From Mesorhizobium sp. ZC-5 (lineage in GTDB: Bacteria > Pseudomonadota > Alphaproteobacteria > Rhizobiales > Rhizobiaceae), in NCBI RefSeq assembly GCF_025753855.1, contig NZ_JAOWPT010000001.1, forward strand, positions 523,001 to 587,000: 64,000 nucleotides of DNA. The letters run 5' to 3'. Under the pieces are notes generated by a model. It ran no database searches. It saw only the letters and a list, made by a program, of their open reading frames with translations, and was not told where the DNA came from. The position numbers and the translations under genes are program-made. Below are positions 19,067 through 26,380 of this stretch, piece after piece; position 1 is the first letter of the stretch; each line of letters opens with the position of its first letter.

Positions 19067-19879
19067 ATGCAGATTGCCCGCCTTGTCTTTGCCGCACTTG
19101 CCCTGCTTTTCGTCCAGGCGGTCACCGCCCTCGCCCAGGGCGAACCGGTTCCCAGCCGGTGCCTGGCCATCGCGCAAGCTCTGCCGGAGGTCACCTATGC
19201 AAACTTCACTCCCGCTCAGGCAACCGTCGAGGGCGAGGTGAAAATCACCTATGCCGGCCACTCGACCTACATCATCGAGACACCGGCCGGCGTCCGCATC
19301 GCCACCGATTTCAGCGGCGTCTATGGCGGCGATCCGCTGCCGCGTGTCGTCACCATGAACAAGGCGCACCGCACCCACTATTCCGACATGCCCGACCCCG
19401 GCATCGAGTATGTGCTGCGCGGCTGGAACCCGGAAGGCGGGCCGGCAAAACACGCCGTGGTGATCGACGATGTCTACATCCGCAACGTGCCGACCGACAT
19501 CCGCGACTGGGGCGGCAATCTCGAGCGTGACGGCAATTCGATCTTCATCTTCGAGGTCGCCGGCTTGTGCATCGGTCATCTTGGCCACCTTCACACCAGG
19601 CTGAGCGATGCACAGTATGGCACCATCGGCCGCCTCGACGTTCTTATGGTGCCGATCGACGGCGGCATGACGCTGTCGCTGCCGACCATGTCGGAGATCG
19701 CCAACCGCCTGCATTCCTCCGTCGTGCTGCCGATGCACCGCCATTCGACGCCGATCGGCGAGTTCACCGGGATGATGGGCGATGAATTCGCCGTCGAGTT
19801 CCGCGACAGCCGTTCGCTTGACGTGTCGCTGCGCAACCTGCCCAGCCGCCCGACCATCATCGTGCTGCAGGGCGTTTGA
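19067..19879 (+). CDS. secreted metallo-beta-lactamase-fold hydrolase
   Basis: A 270-residue protein with a signal peptide (MQIARLVFAALALLFVQAV, ending near LAQG). The MBL-like core shows ITYAGHSTYIIETPAGVRIATDFSG, VVTMNKAHRTHYSDMPD in place of a standard HxHxDH, GHLGHLHTRLSD and VLPMHRHSTPIGEF. It resembles UlaG/beta-lactamase-superfamily-2 proteins in layout. The start at 19067 is preferred to ATG at 19040 because of CCGGAG 8 bases upstream and a signal peptide of normal length. Substrate unknown. Confidence 0.8.
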   Translation: MQIARLVFAALALLFVQAVTALAQGEPVPSRCLAIAQALPEVTYANFTPAQATVEGEVKITYAGHSTYIIETPAGVRIATDFSGVYGGDPLPRVVTMNKAHRTHYSDMPDPGIEYVLRGWNPEGGPAKHAVVIDDVYIRNVPTDIRDWGGNLERDGNSIFIFEVAGLCIGHLGHLHTRLSDAQYGTIGRLDVLMVPIDGGMTLSLPTMSEIANRLHSSVVLPMHRHSTPIGEFTGMMGDEFAVEFRDSRSLDVSLRNLPSRPTIIVLQGV

Positions 19880-19919
19880 AGCAGCGGACACCGCTGCTGG
19901 CTCGATCCCTGCGGAAGCT

Positions 19920-20243
19920 CTAACCATCCAGATCGGCTTTCAGTTTATCCAGCACGCTCACAGCGTGGCTCGCATATTCGCTGATCCAGCGGTCGTGGAT
20001 CTGCTTGATGGGCATCGCGTTGAGATGGTTCCAGCGTTCGCGGCCCTCGCGGCGCGCGATGATCAGGTCGGCCTCCTCCAGCACCTTCAGGTGCATCATC
20101 ACCGTGCAGCGATCCATTTCCGGGAATGCCTCGACAAGCATGCCTGTGGTGCGCGGCTCGTCCTTCAACCGGTCCAGCATCTGCCGCCGTTTCGGATGGG
20201 CGAGCGCCTTGAAAACATTGTCGTCTTTTGCGTCGCTTGACAT
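19920..20243 (-). CDS. ArsR-family winged-helix repressor
   Basis: A 107-residue ArsR/SmtB-type regulator: DDNVFKALAHPKRRQMLDRLKDEPRTTGMLVEAFPEM is the typical first half with recognition helix DRCTVMMHLKVLEEADLIIARREG (read in part). No metal-binding ELCVCDL motif is present, so it is not a metal sensor. It is divergent from an SRPBCC/VOC operon, the usual arrangement for this subfamily, and a palindrome covers its own start codon, suggesting autoregulation. Confidence 0.9.
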   Translation of the reverse strand: MSSDAKDDNVFKALAHPKRRQMLDRLKDEPRTTGMLVEAFPEMDRCTVMMHLKVLEEADLIIARREGRERWNHLNAMPIKQIHDRWISEYASHAVSVLDKLKADLDG

Positions 20244-20261
20244 GTTACCTTTTTATAACAT
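20242..20261. promoter_or_regulatory. ATGTTA-N8-TAACAT palindrome, candidate ArsR operator
   Basis: The arms ATGTTA (20242-20247) and TAACAT (20256-20261) are perfect complements. The element overlaps the arsR start codon and lies about 33 bases before the divergent SRPBCC gene, so a bound repressor could block both directions. Confidence 0.5.
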
Positions 20262-20293
20262 ATCGTTTGGCCACGCAAGCGAAAGGAACGGCC

Positions 20294-20770
20294 ATGAAAC
20301 CGGAATTCAGAGTTTCTGCACGCATTTCGAAGCCGGTCGGCGAGGTTTTCGACGCGGTCGTCAACCCGAAAAAGCTCTCCGGCTATTTCACCACCATCCG
20401 CGGCGCCAGCGCGCCTCTGGTCTCCGGCACGACAGTGACCTGGTGGGGCGAAGTTCCCGTCGAGGTGGATGAGGTGGAGACGGATAAACGCATCGTGCTG
20501 CGTTGGGATGGCGCGGGCGCCGAGGCGCCCTACAAGACGCGCATCGACATGGATTTCGAGCCGCTCGAGGACGGCGCGACGCTGGTCACCATCGCCGAGA
20601 CCGGTTGGCTCGAGGATGCCAAGGCGGTCGGCCGCTCCTACCTCAACTGCGAAGGCTGGTCTCAGATGCTCTGCTGCATGAAGGCCTATCTCGAATACGG
20701 CATCAACCTGCGCGAAGGCTATTACCTGAGCGAATTGAAGGGCGAGCCCGCCCGCGAACCGAACGTCTGA
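20294..20770 (+). CDS. SRPBCC (AHSA1-like) domain protein
   Basis: A 158-residue START/Bet v1-like protein: MKPEFRVSARISKPVGEVFDAV at the N terminus and a long C-terminal helix (SYLNCEGWSQMLCCMKAYLEYG) define the AHSA1/YndB fold, a hydrophobic-ligand-binding cup. It is the first gene of a three-gene operon with a VOC protein and a second SRPBCC protein, divergent from arsR. Such ArsR-SRPBCC modules are common in rhizobia; the ligand is unknown. Confidence 0.87.
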   Translation: MKPEFRVSARISKPVGEVFDAVVNPKKLSGYFTTIRGASAPLVSGTTVTWWGEVPVEVDEVETDKRIVLRWDGAGAEAPYKTRIDMDFEPLEDGATLVTIAETGWLEDAKAVGRSYLNCEGWSQMLCCMKAYLEYGINLREGYYLSELKGEPAREPNV

Positions 20771-20802
20771 CCCGGACAGGGACGACCCGAAAGGAGAACG
20801 AT

Positions 20803-21165
20803 ATGGCCGAGAAAATCTATGGCGGCATCAACATCGCCATGAAGATCCCGTCCCATCAATACGACGCGACGGTTCGCTTCTATCGCGATGTCATTGGCTT
20901 GAAGCCCTTCACCGCGAAGGCTCCGGCGATCGGCTTCGAATTGGGGCCGAACCGCCTGTGGCTCGACGAGGACCCGACAATGAGCCAGGCGGAAGTCTGG
21001 CTGGAACTCTTCACCGACGACCACCGCGGTGCGCTTGACCACCTCGCAAAAGCGGATGTCGTACGTTGCGACGCGATCGAACCGCTCGGCGAGGATTTTC
21101 GCGGCGGCTGGATCATGAACCCGGCCAACATCGTTCACATGGTGCGCGAACCGGATGCCTGGTGA
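20803..21165 (+). CDS. VOC (glyoxalase/dioxygenase-fold) family protein
   Basis: A 120-residue VOC-fold protein, MAEKIYGGINIAMKIPSHQ, with RFYRDVIGLKPF and a terminal GWIMNPANIVHMVRE. The usual metal-binding residues of glyoxalase I (H...E...H...E) are only partly visible, so catalysis is uncertain. AAGGAGAA lies 7 bases before the ATG at 20803. It is 32 bases downstream of the first SRPBCC gene. Confidence 0.85.
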   Translation: MAEKIYGGINIAMKIPSHQYDATVRFYRDVIGLKPFTAKAPAIGFELGPNRLWLDEDPTMSQAEVWLELFTDDHRGALDHLAKADVVRCDAIEPLGEDFRGGWIMNPANIVHMVREPDAW

Positions 21166-21200
21166 GTGCCCGCCGGTCGCATACTCCGAAGTAGGACAAT

Positions 21201-21683
21201 ATGGAAATCGAGAAAGCGCCGGCAGCAATTGCCGAAATGCTGATCCGGCGTCCGTCTCACGAGGTCTTTGAGGCTTTCGTCGACCCGGAAATCACCTCCA
21301 AATTCTGGTTCACCCACGGCAGTGGCCGACTGGATAAAAACAGCGAGGTGACTTGGGAGTGGCGCATGTACGGAGTCTCGACGCCCGTCAAAGTCCGTAA
21401 AATCGTCAAGGATGAGAAGATCGCCGTCGAATGGAACGATCCGCCGAGCACTGTCGCCTGGACCTTTACGTCGTTGCCCGACGGCGCGACCTTCGTCAGC
21501 ATCCGCAATTCCGGATTTTCCGGCGAACCCGATGACCAGATCGACGAGGCGATTGCCTCGACCGAAGGTTTCACCCTCGTGCTGGCCGGCGCCAAAGCCT
21601 GGCTGGAACGAGGTCTGACGCTAGGCCTGATCGGCGACCGCCATCCGAAGGGCATCGGGTCGGTAGCAACTTCTCCTTCATGA
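21201..21683 (+). CDS. second SRPBCC (AHSA1-like) domain protein
   Basis: A 160-residue protein of the same fold as the one two genes upstream: EMLIRRPSHEVFEAFVDPEITSKFWF at the N terminus and DEAIASTEGFTLVLAGAKAWLERG in the C-terminal helix. The two are clearly diverged paralogues. It completes the operon after arsR-divergent SRPBCC and VOC genes, and ends convergent with the TerC gene 30 bases on. Confidence 0.87.
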   Translation: MEIEKAPAAIAEMLIRRPSHEVFEAFVDPEITSKFWFTHGSGRLDKNSEVTWEWRMYGVSTPVKVRKIVKDEKIAVEWNDPPSTVAWTFTSLPDGATFVSIRNSGFSGEPDDQIDEAIASTEGFTLVLAGAKAWLERGLTLGLIGDRHPKGIGSVATSPS

Positions 21684-21713
21684 CGGCCGATTTCGCGGCC
21701 GCCATTCAGCGCC

Positions 21714-22478
21714 TCAGTGGTCGGCCGGCTTTCCGGCCCGTGTCTTCTTGCGCCTTGCCAGCATGTTGAGGCCTTCGACCAGCGCCGAGAAACCCATGGC
21801 GGCGTAGATGTAGCCTTTCGGCACATGGAAGCCCATGCCGTCGGCGATCAGCGTCATGCCGATCATCAACAGGAAGCCCAGCGCCAGCATCACGATGGTC
21901 GGGTTCTTGGCGATGAAATTGGCGAGCGGCGTGGCAGCCAGCATCATCACCGTCACGGCAACGATGACGGCGATGTACATGATGGCGATCTCGTCGGTCA
22001 TGCCGACCGCGGTGATGATGGAATCGATCGAGAAGACAAGGTCGAGCAGCAGAATCTGGAAGATCGCCGCGCCCATGGTCATCGACACGGCATTGCCGAC
22101 CATCGAATCCTTGTGATCGTCGGGATCGACCGTGTGGTGGATTTCCTTGGTCGCCTTCCAAACCAGGAACAGGCCGCCGGCGATCAGGATGAGGTCTCGC
22201 CACGAGAAGCCGTGGCCGAACAGCGTGAAAAGTGGTGCGGTCAGTTGCACGATGATCGAAATCGTCGCCAACAACACAAGCCGCATGATCAGCGCGGCGC
22301 TGATGCCCAGCCGCCGGGCGCGCGCCTGCTGCTCCTTCGGCAGCTTGTTGGTTAGGATCGAAATGAAGATGAGGTTGTCGATGCCAAGCACGACCTCGAG
22401 CACGATGAGCGTCAGCAACGCCACCCACGCCGTCGGATCGTTGACGAAGGCGAAATACGGCGCCAGGAATTCGAGCAT
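21714..22478 (-). CDS. TerC family integral membrane protein
   Basis: A 254-residue protein with about seven helices. [22 protein letters not shown] near residues 26-47 and [20 protein letters not shown] near 128-147 are the two signature repeats with paired Asp residues in helices, as in TerC/Alx proteins. The family is linked to tellurite resistance and metal (Mn2+) export at the inner membrane. I looked in the 82-base upstream gap for a yybP-ykoY-type manganese riboswitch and saw no convincing one. Confidence 0.9.
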   Translation of the reverse strand: MLEFLAPYFAFVNDPTAWVALLTLIVLEVVLGIDNLIFISILTNKLPKEQQARARRLGISAALIMRLVLLATISIIVQLTAPLFTLFGHGFSWRDLILIAGGLFLVWKATKEIHHTVDPDDHKDSMVGNAVSMTMGAAIFQILLLDLVFSIDSIITAVGMTDEIAIMYIAVIVAVTVMMLAATPLANFIAKNPTIVMLALGFLLMIGMTLIADGMGFHVPKGYIYAAMGFSALVEGLNMLARRKKTRAGKPADH

Positions 22479-22560
22479 TACGGTCGTCCCCTCGGAATTT
22501 CTCTAACAATTGCTGACATGTTTCGCCGGCAAGTAGGCATAACCTCGCACCGCGTCAACG

Positions 22561-23385
22561 TCATGACCAGAACGACGGCGCAGTTTCTTCAAGTCTCGGC
22601 CCCAGTCGCAGCGGCGCGATGCGCTCGGCAAGACCGGTCCGGTCGGAGATGTCGATGCCCACGCCGCAGATTGTCGCAGGCCCTGTCGCCGCCTCGAAAC
22701 GCCCCTTCGGCACCTTGGACAGGAACCGGTTGAGCGGTTCTTCCTTGTCCATGCCGAGCGAGGAATCGTAGTCGCCGCACATGCCGGCGTCGGTGATATA
22801 GGCGGTGCCGCCGTTGAGGATCTGGTGGTCGGCTGTCGGCTGATGGGTGTGCGTGCCGACAACCAGGCTGGCACGCCCGTCGACGAAATGCGCGAAGCAC
22901 ATCTTTTCGCTCGTTGCCTCGGCATGGAAGTCGATCACCACGGCGTCGGCCTGTTCGCCGAGCGGACAGGCTGCCAGTTCGCGTTCGCCGGCCTGGAACG
23001 GGTCGTCCAGTTCGGGATGCATGAAAACCCGGCCCATGATGTTCGAAACCAGCACCCGGGCGCCGTTCCTCGCGATGAAGACGCCGGAACCCCGCCCTGG
23101 CGTGCCCTTCGGAAAATTCGCCGGTCGCAGGAACCGCTCCTCGCGCGGCGCAAAGACAAGTGCATCGCGCTGGTCCCAAACATGGTTGCCGGTGGTCACC
23201 ACATCGGCGCCGGCCGCCAGCGTCTCGCGAAAGATCTCTTCGGTGATGCCGAAACCGCCGGCGGCGTTCTCGCCGTTGACGATGACGAAATCGAGCTTGA
23301 AGTCTGAAATCAGGCCGGGCAGCTTTTCCCACACCGCCGTGCGGCCGGTCTTGCCGACCATGTCACCCAGAAAAAGAAGTCTCAT
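22561..23385 (-). CDS. YmdB-like metallophosphoesterase (TIGR00282 family)
   Basis: A 274-residue calcineurin-like phosphoesterase. MRLLFLGDMVGKTGR, VNGENAAGGFGIT, DVVTTGNHVWDQ, DFHAEATSEK and VVGTHTHQPTADHQ supply the full set of metal ligands. YmdB of Bacillus hydrolyses cyclic nucleotides and affects biofilm choice. In rhizobia it is commonly next to the 5-formyl-THF cyclo-ligase gene, as here (102 bases downstream of fcl on the same strand). Confidence 0.93.
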   Translation of the reverse strand: MRLLFLGDMVGKTGRTAVWEKLPGLISDFKLDFVIVNGENAAGGFGITEEIFRETLAAGADVVTTGNHVWDQRDALVFAPREERFLRPANFPKGTPGRGSGVFIARNGARVLVSNIMGRVFMHPELDDPFQAGERELAACPLGEQADAVVIDFHAEATSEKMCFAHFVDGRASLVVGTHTHQPTADHQILNGGTAYITDAGMCGDYDSSLGMDKEEPLNRFLSKVPKGRFEAATGPATICGVGIDISDRTGLAERIAPLRLGPRLEETAPSFWS

Positions 23386-23487
23386 TCATCTTCCGTACAG
23401 CCAAAGAGACTTCTTTCCCAGCCCGCAAGCCTGTCCGTCAAGCAGCGTTTGCTCGACCTTGTCGCAAAGCGCCTGAAAAGCAGCGCT

Positions 23488-24069
23488 TCAACTCCCGAAC
23501 CGCCGCAGCCCGCTCTCAGTAAGTATCTCCGGAAGAATCACGTCGTGTTTCTCGTCCGGCACCTGCGGCACTTCCTGGCAGTTGAAGGCGACGCCGATCA
23601 GCCGTGGCGCAAGGCCCTTGTTGGCCAGCCTGGCGATCGCCCGGTCGTAATAACCGGCACCGTAGCCGATGCGATGGCCGCGTCCATCGAAGGCGGCGAG
23701 CGGGATCAGCATGACCGAAGGGTCGAGCACCGGCGCTTCCTCGCCTGGACCGGCGGTGCCGAAGCCCATTTCGACCAGCGCCGCCCCGCGCACCAGCTCG
23801 CGGAACACGATTGTCGTCTTGTCGAGGATGGCAGGCAGGCAGAGCCTCGCGCCCTTTTCGCGAAGCGCGAACATCAAAGGCCGCACGTCGACTTCCGAAC
23901 GCATCGGCCAGAAACCGGAGACGATGGCCCCCGGCACGAAGTCGACATACTCTTCCGCGGTCTCCGCCATCTCCAGCGCCGCTTCGACACGCCAGAACGG
24001 GTCGAGCGCATCGCGGCGGGCGAGCGCTTCCTTGCGCAACTGGCGTTTGAGGGTGCGGCGGTCGGTCAT
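23488..24069 (-). CDS. fcl: 5-formyltetrahydrofolate cyclo-ligase
   Basis: A 193-residue enzyme converting 5-formyl-THF to 5,10-methenyl-THF with ATP. It has the N-terminal basic RRTLKRQLRKEALARRD segment, the nucleotide-binding LIPLAAFDGRGHRIGYGAGYYDR (read in part) and the terminal VIGVAFNCQEVPQVPDEKHD region. The ATG at 24069 is the right start: in-frame sequence further upstream belongs to the 6S RNA gene. Placement directly downstream of 6S RNA is the same as ssrS-ygfA in many proteobacteria. Also called ygfA. Confidence 0.93.
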   Translation of the reverse strand: MTDRRTLKRQLRKEALARRDALDPFWRVEAALEMAETAEEYVDFVPGAIVSGFWPMRSEVDVRPLMFALREKGARLCLPAILDKTTIVFRELVRGAALVEMGFGTAGPGEEAPVLDPSVMLIPLAAFDGRGHRIGYGAGYYDRAIARLANKGLAPRLIGVAFNCQEVPQVPDEKHDVILPEILTESGLRRFGS

Positions 24070-24167
24070 CGCGCTTTTATGGAGCGCTGCGGCGCAAAAG
24101 GCCAGATTGAGACGCGGCGTTCGGGCGAACGGAAACGACCTTGGCGTCCCTAGCTGAAAAGGAAAGT

Positions 24168-24323
24168 GCGATCCATGACAACCGGTGAAGAAGTCGATCC
24201 CGGGACCTACATAAGTAGGTGGGCGCCGTGTGAGAAAACCCACGGGTCTTCCCAGGGACAGCTCCCTAAGGATCGTTAAGGCCCCGGGGAATATGTCTCT
24301 CCTGCCGCGAAGCACAGATCGCA
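24168..24323 (-). ncRNA. ssrS: 6S RNA
   Basis: Read on the minus strand this 156-base segment has complementary ends: TGCGATC at its 5' end (24317-24323) pairs with GATCGCA at its 3' end (24168-24174). Inside are ATTCCCCGGGGCCTTAACGA, AGGGAGCTGTCCCTGGGA and CACCTACTTATGTAGGT, giving the long interrupted rod with a large central bubble that mimics an open promoter and binds sigma-70 RNA polymerase. A TATATT box at 24329-24334 (minus) sits about 6 bases ahead of the proposed 5' end. Length and position directly upstream of fcl match ssrS-ygfA synteny. Ends are estimated to within several bases. Confidence 0.82.
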
Positions 24324-24522
24324 GGTTCAATATAGGACTGGCCTCGTGAATCCGCCATCAAATTCGCGGCGGTTTTGCCTGCTATTTGCATTGGCCGGCC
24401 AACGAGCAAAGCGGATGCTGCTGGACCCGACCCAACCCCGAATATGTCCGGCACCGGGTTGACGGACTTGCACCCAAAAACCGCACTCCGTAGGGTCGGT
24501 TCCGAATTGAAAAGGATTTCGC
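24324..24522. other. intergenic region between ssrS promoter and moxR
   Basis: About 200 bases holding, on the minus strand, the ssrS promoter (TATATT at 24329-24334) and, on the plus strand, the moxR upstream region ending in AAGGA 11 bases before the moxR ATG. Minus-strand frames crossing it are shadows. No further RNA or repeat is evident. The remainder of the 453-base gap (24070-24167) is the ssrS-fcl spacer. Confidence 0.5.
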
Positions 24523-25362
24523 ATGCGCTTTGAAGGAACAGCGGCCTATATCGCCGACAAGGATCTGATGGTGGCGGTCAATGCGGCGATCGCGCTGGAG
24601 CGGCCCCTGCTGGTCAAGGGCGAGCCCGGCACCGGCAAGACCGAACTTGCCCGGCAGGTCGCCGCCGCCCTCGACCTCGACCTGCTCGAATGGAACGTCA
24701 AGTCGACCACCAAGGCGCAGCAGGGCCTCTACGAATACGATGCCGTCTCGCGCCTGCGCGACAGCCAGCTCGGCGACGACCGCTTCAACGACATCCGCAA
24801 CTACATCAAGCGCGGCAAGCTCTGGGATGCCTTCACCGCCGGCAGGAAGGTCGTTCTTCTGATCGACGAGATTGACAAGGCCGACATCGAGTTCCCCAAC
24901 GACCTCTTGCAGGAACTCGACCGCATGGAGTTCTTCGTCTACGAGACCGGCGAGACGATCCGCGCCGAGCACCGGCCGATCGTCATCATCACCTCCAACA
25001 ACGAGAAGGAATTGCCGGACGCGTTCCTGCGCCGCTGCTTCTTCCATTACATCCGCTTCCCCGACGTCGACACGCTGCACCGGATCGTCGAGGTGCACTA
25101 TCCCGGCATCAAGCAGAATCTCGTTCGCGCGGCTCTCACCCAATTCTACGAGATCCGTGACGTGCCCGGCCTGAAGAAAAAGCCCTCTACCTCCGAAGCA
25201 CTCGACTGGATCCGGCTGCTGGTCGCCGACGACATTGCGCCCGAGGATCTGCGTGCCGACCCCAAGAACGCGCTGCCCAAGTTGCACGGCGCGCTCCTGA
25301 AGAACGAGCAGGACGTGCACGTGTTCGAGCGCCTGGCCTTCATGGCGCGCCGGCAGGGGTAA
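24523..25362 (+). CDS. MoxR-type AAA+ ATPase
   Basis: A 279-residue AAA+ protein: Walker A GEPGTGKTELARQ at about residues 33-45, Walker B VVLLIDEIDKADIEFPNDLL at about 112-131, sensor-1 IVIITSNNEKELPDAFLRR. MoxR ATPases act as chaperones for metal-enzyme assembly, usually with a VWA (CoxE-like) partner, which indeed follows three genes on. The start is backed by AAGGA upstream. In related rhizobia I would expect moxR and the VWA gene to be closer; here imm11 and a GNAT gene lie between. Confidence 0.92.
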   Translation: MRFEGTAAYIADKDLMVAVNAAIALERPLLVKGEPGTGKTELARQVAAALDLDLLEWNVKSTTKAQQGLYEYDAVSRLRDSQLGDDRFNDIRNYIKRGKLWDAFTAGRKVVLLIDEIDKADIEFPNDLLQELDRMEFFVYETGETIRAEHRPIVIITSNNEKELPDAFLRRCFFHYIRFPDVDTLHRIVEVHYPGIKQNLVRAALTQFYEIRDVPGLKKKPSTSEALDWIRLLVADDIAPEDLRADPKNALPKLHGALLKNEQDVHVFERLAFMARRQG

Positions 25363-25374
25363 AGGCGTCAGGTC

Positions 25375-26028
25375 ATGCCGCCGATGGACATTTTCGTACC
25401 CGAGCCACCAGGCGGCTGCGAATGGGTCGTCGCACAGGGATACGATCAGTCGGAGGCGCTTATCGCTGCAGGCGCGCGGCCCGTAGCCCGGAAGTGGGTG
25501 CCGATCCGCTGTTATTCACTGCTGGAGAACGACCTGGAGCAGCCGCTTCGACTGGTGGACGCGCCTTGGATGGGCAGCCACGGCCTTGTCCTGAAACCGG
25601 CTGCCCGTAAAGTATTGGAGAGCCTTCTGGGCGACGCGGTGGACTACCTGCCAACCGTCGGATCGGATTACGACGAACTCCATTATGTTCATGTCCGCAA
25701 CCTGACCAAGGCCATCGATCTGGAGAAATCACGGATCGTGCGGTTCGATTCCGGAGACATCCTCGACATCGAAAAGCATGAATTCCTGCCCGGGATCGTT
25801 GACGCAGGGCCAATCTTCAAGCTTGCGGCCCTGCCACGTGGCAGCATTTACCTGACCGGCGAATTGGTTGAGGTTATCAAGGACTCCGGCCTCACCGGAT
25901 TTCAATTCAACAAGGTATGGAGCGGTGATGTCCCCGATTCGGATAAGGCGCCTCGCCAAAACAGATCAGGCGGATTGGCGAAAGCTTTGGACCGCCTATC
26001 TCGCATTCTACGAAACCACGGTTCCTGA
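25375..26028 (+). CDS. Imm11 (DUF1629)-like orphan immunity protein
   Basis: A 217-residue protein resembling polymorphic-toxin immunity family Imm11: GLVLKPAARKVLESLLGD, ELHYVHVRNLTKAIDLEKS, IVRFDSGDILDIEKHEF, GPIFKLAALPRGSIYLT and ELVEVIKDSGLTGFQFNKVW follow the family order. Family members usually end just after the FxFxxVW motif. Here about 33 further residues (GDVPDSDKAPRQ onward) run out of frame through the start of the next gene, suggesting the native stop was lost. No toxin gene is adjacent. It sits 12 bases after moxR, so it is probably read with that operon. Confidence 0.72.
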   Translation: MPPMDIFVPEPPGGCEWVVAQGYDQSEALIAAGARPVARKWVPIRCYSLLENDLEQPLRLVDAPWMGSHGLVLKPAARKVLESLLGDAVDYLPTVGSDYDELHYVHVRNLTKAIDLEKSRIVRFDSGDILDIEKHEFLPGIVDAGPIFKLAALPRGSIYLTGELVEVIKDSGLTGFQFNKVWSGDVPDSDKAPRQNRSGGLAKALDRLSRILRNHGS

Positions 26029-26374
26029 GGAAGTCTATGAAACCACCTGGAAGCGCCTGTTCACTGACGGCGAGTTCGAGCCCAAGGGGTTTCTGGCGCT
26101 GCTCGACGACAAGCCGGTCGGGCTCACCCATTTCATCTACCATCGCACCTGCTGGTCGCTCACCAACAACTGCTACCTGCAGGACCTCTTCACCGATCCG
26201 GATGCCCGCGGTTCCGGCGCTGGCGCCGCACTCATCGCCGCGGTTCGGGAGGATGCGGCAGCCAAAGGCATCAAGAACGTCTACTGGATGACCCACGAAA
26301 CCAACGCCACGGCGCGCAGGCTCTACGACCGCGTGGCAAGGCGGACGGGGTTCATCGAGTATGATTTGATGTAG
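25928..26374 (+). CDS. GNAT-family N-acetyltransferase
   Basis: A 148-residue acetyltransferase. MSPIRIRRLAKTDQADWRKLW opens the fold; YLQDLFTDPDARGSGAGAALIAA (read in part) is motif A with the acetyl-CoA loop, and NATARRLYDRVARRTGFIEYDL is motif B. The substrate is unknown. The first 100 bases overlap the out-of-frame tail of the Imm11-like gene. The ATG at 25928 gives the standard GNAT N terminus, so the overlap is caused by the neighbour. Confidence 0.88.
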   Translation: MSPIRIRRLAKTDQADWRKLWTAYLAFYETTVPEEVYETTWKRLFTDGEFEPKGFLALLDDKPVGLTHFIYHRTCWSLTNNCYLQDLFTDPDARGSGAGAALIAAVREDAAAKGIKNVYWMTHETNATARRLYDRVARRTGFIEYDLM

Positions 26375-26380
26375 ATCGCC

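Noticed and set aside
22479-22560. yybP-ykoY (Mn2+) riboswitch ahead of the TerC gene
   Set aside because: The gap is too short and lacks the paired conserved loops of that riboswitch.
24070-24330. In-frame N-terminal extension of the cyclo-ligase (87 residues)
   Set aside because: The extension is the translated 6S RNA gene and its promoter; the ATG at 24069 gives the family's proper N terminus.
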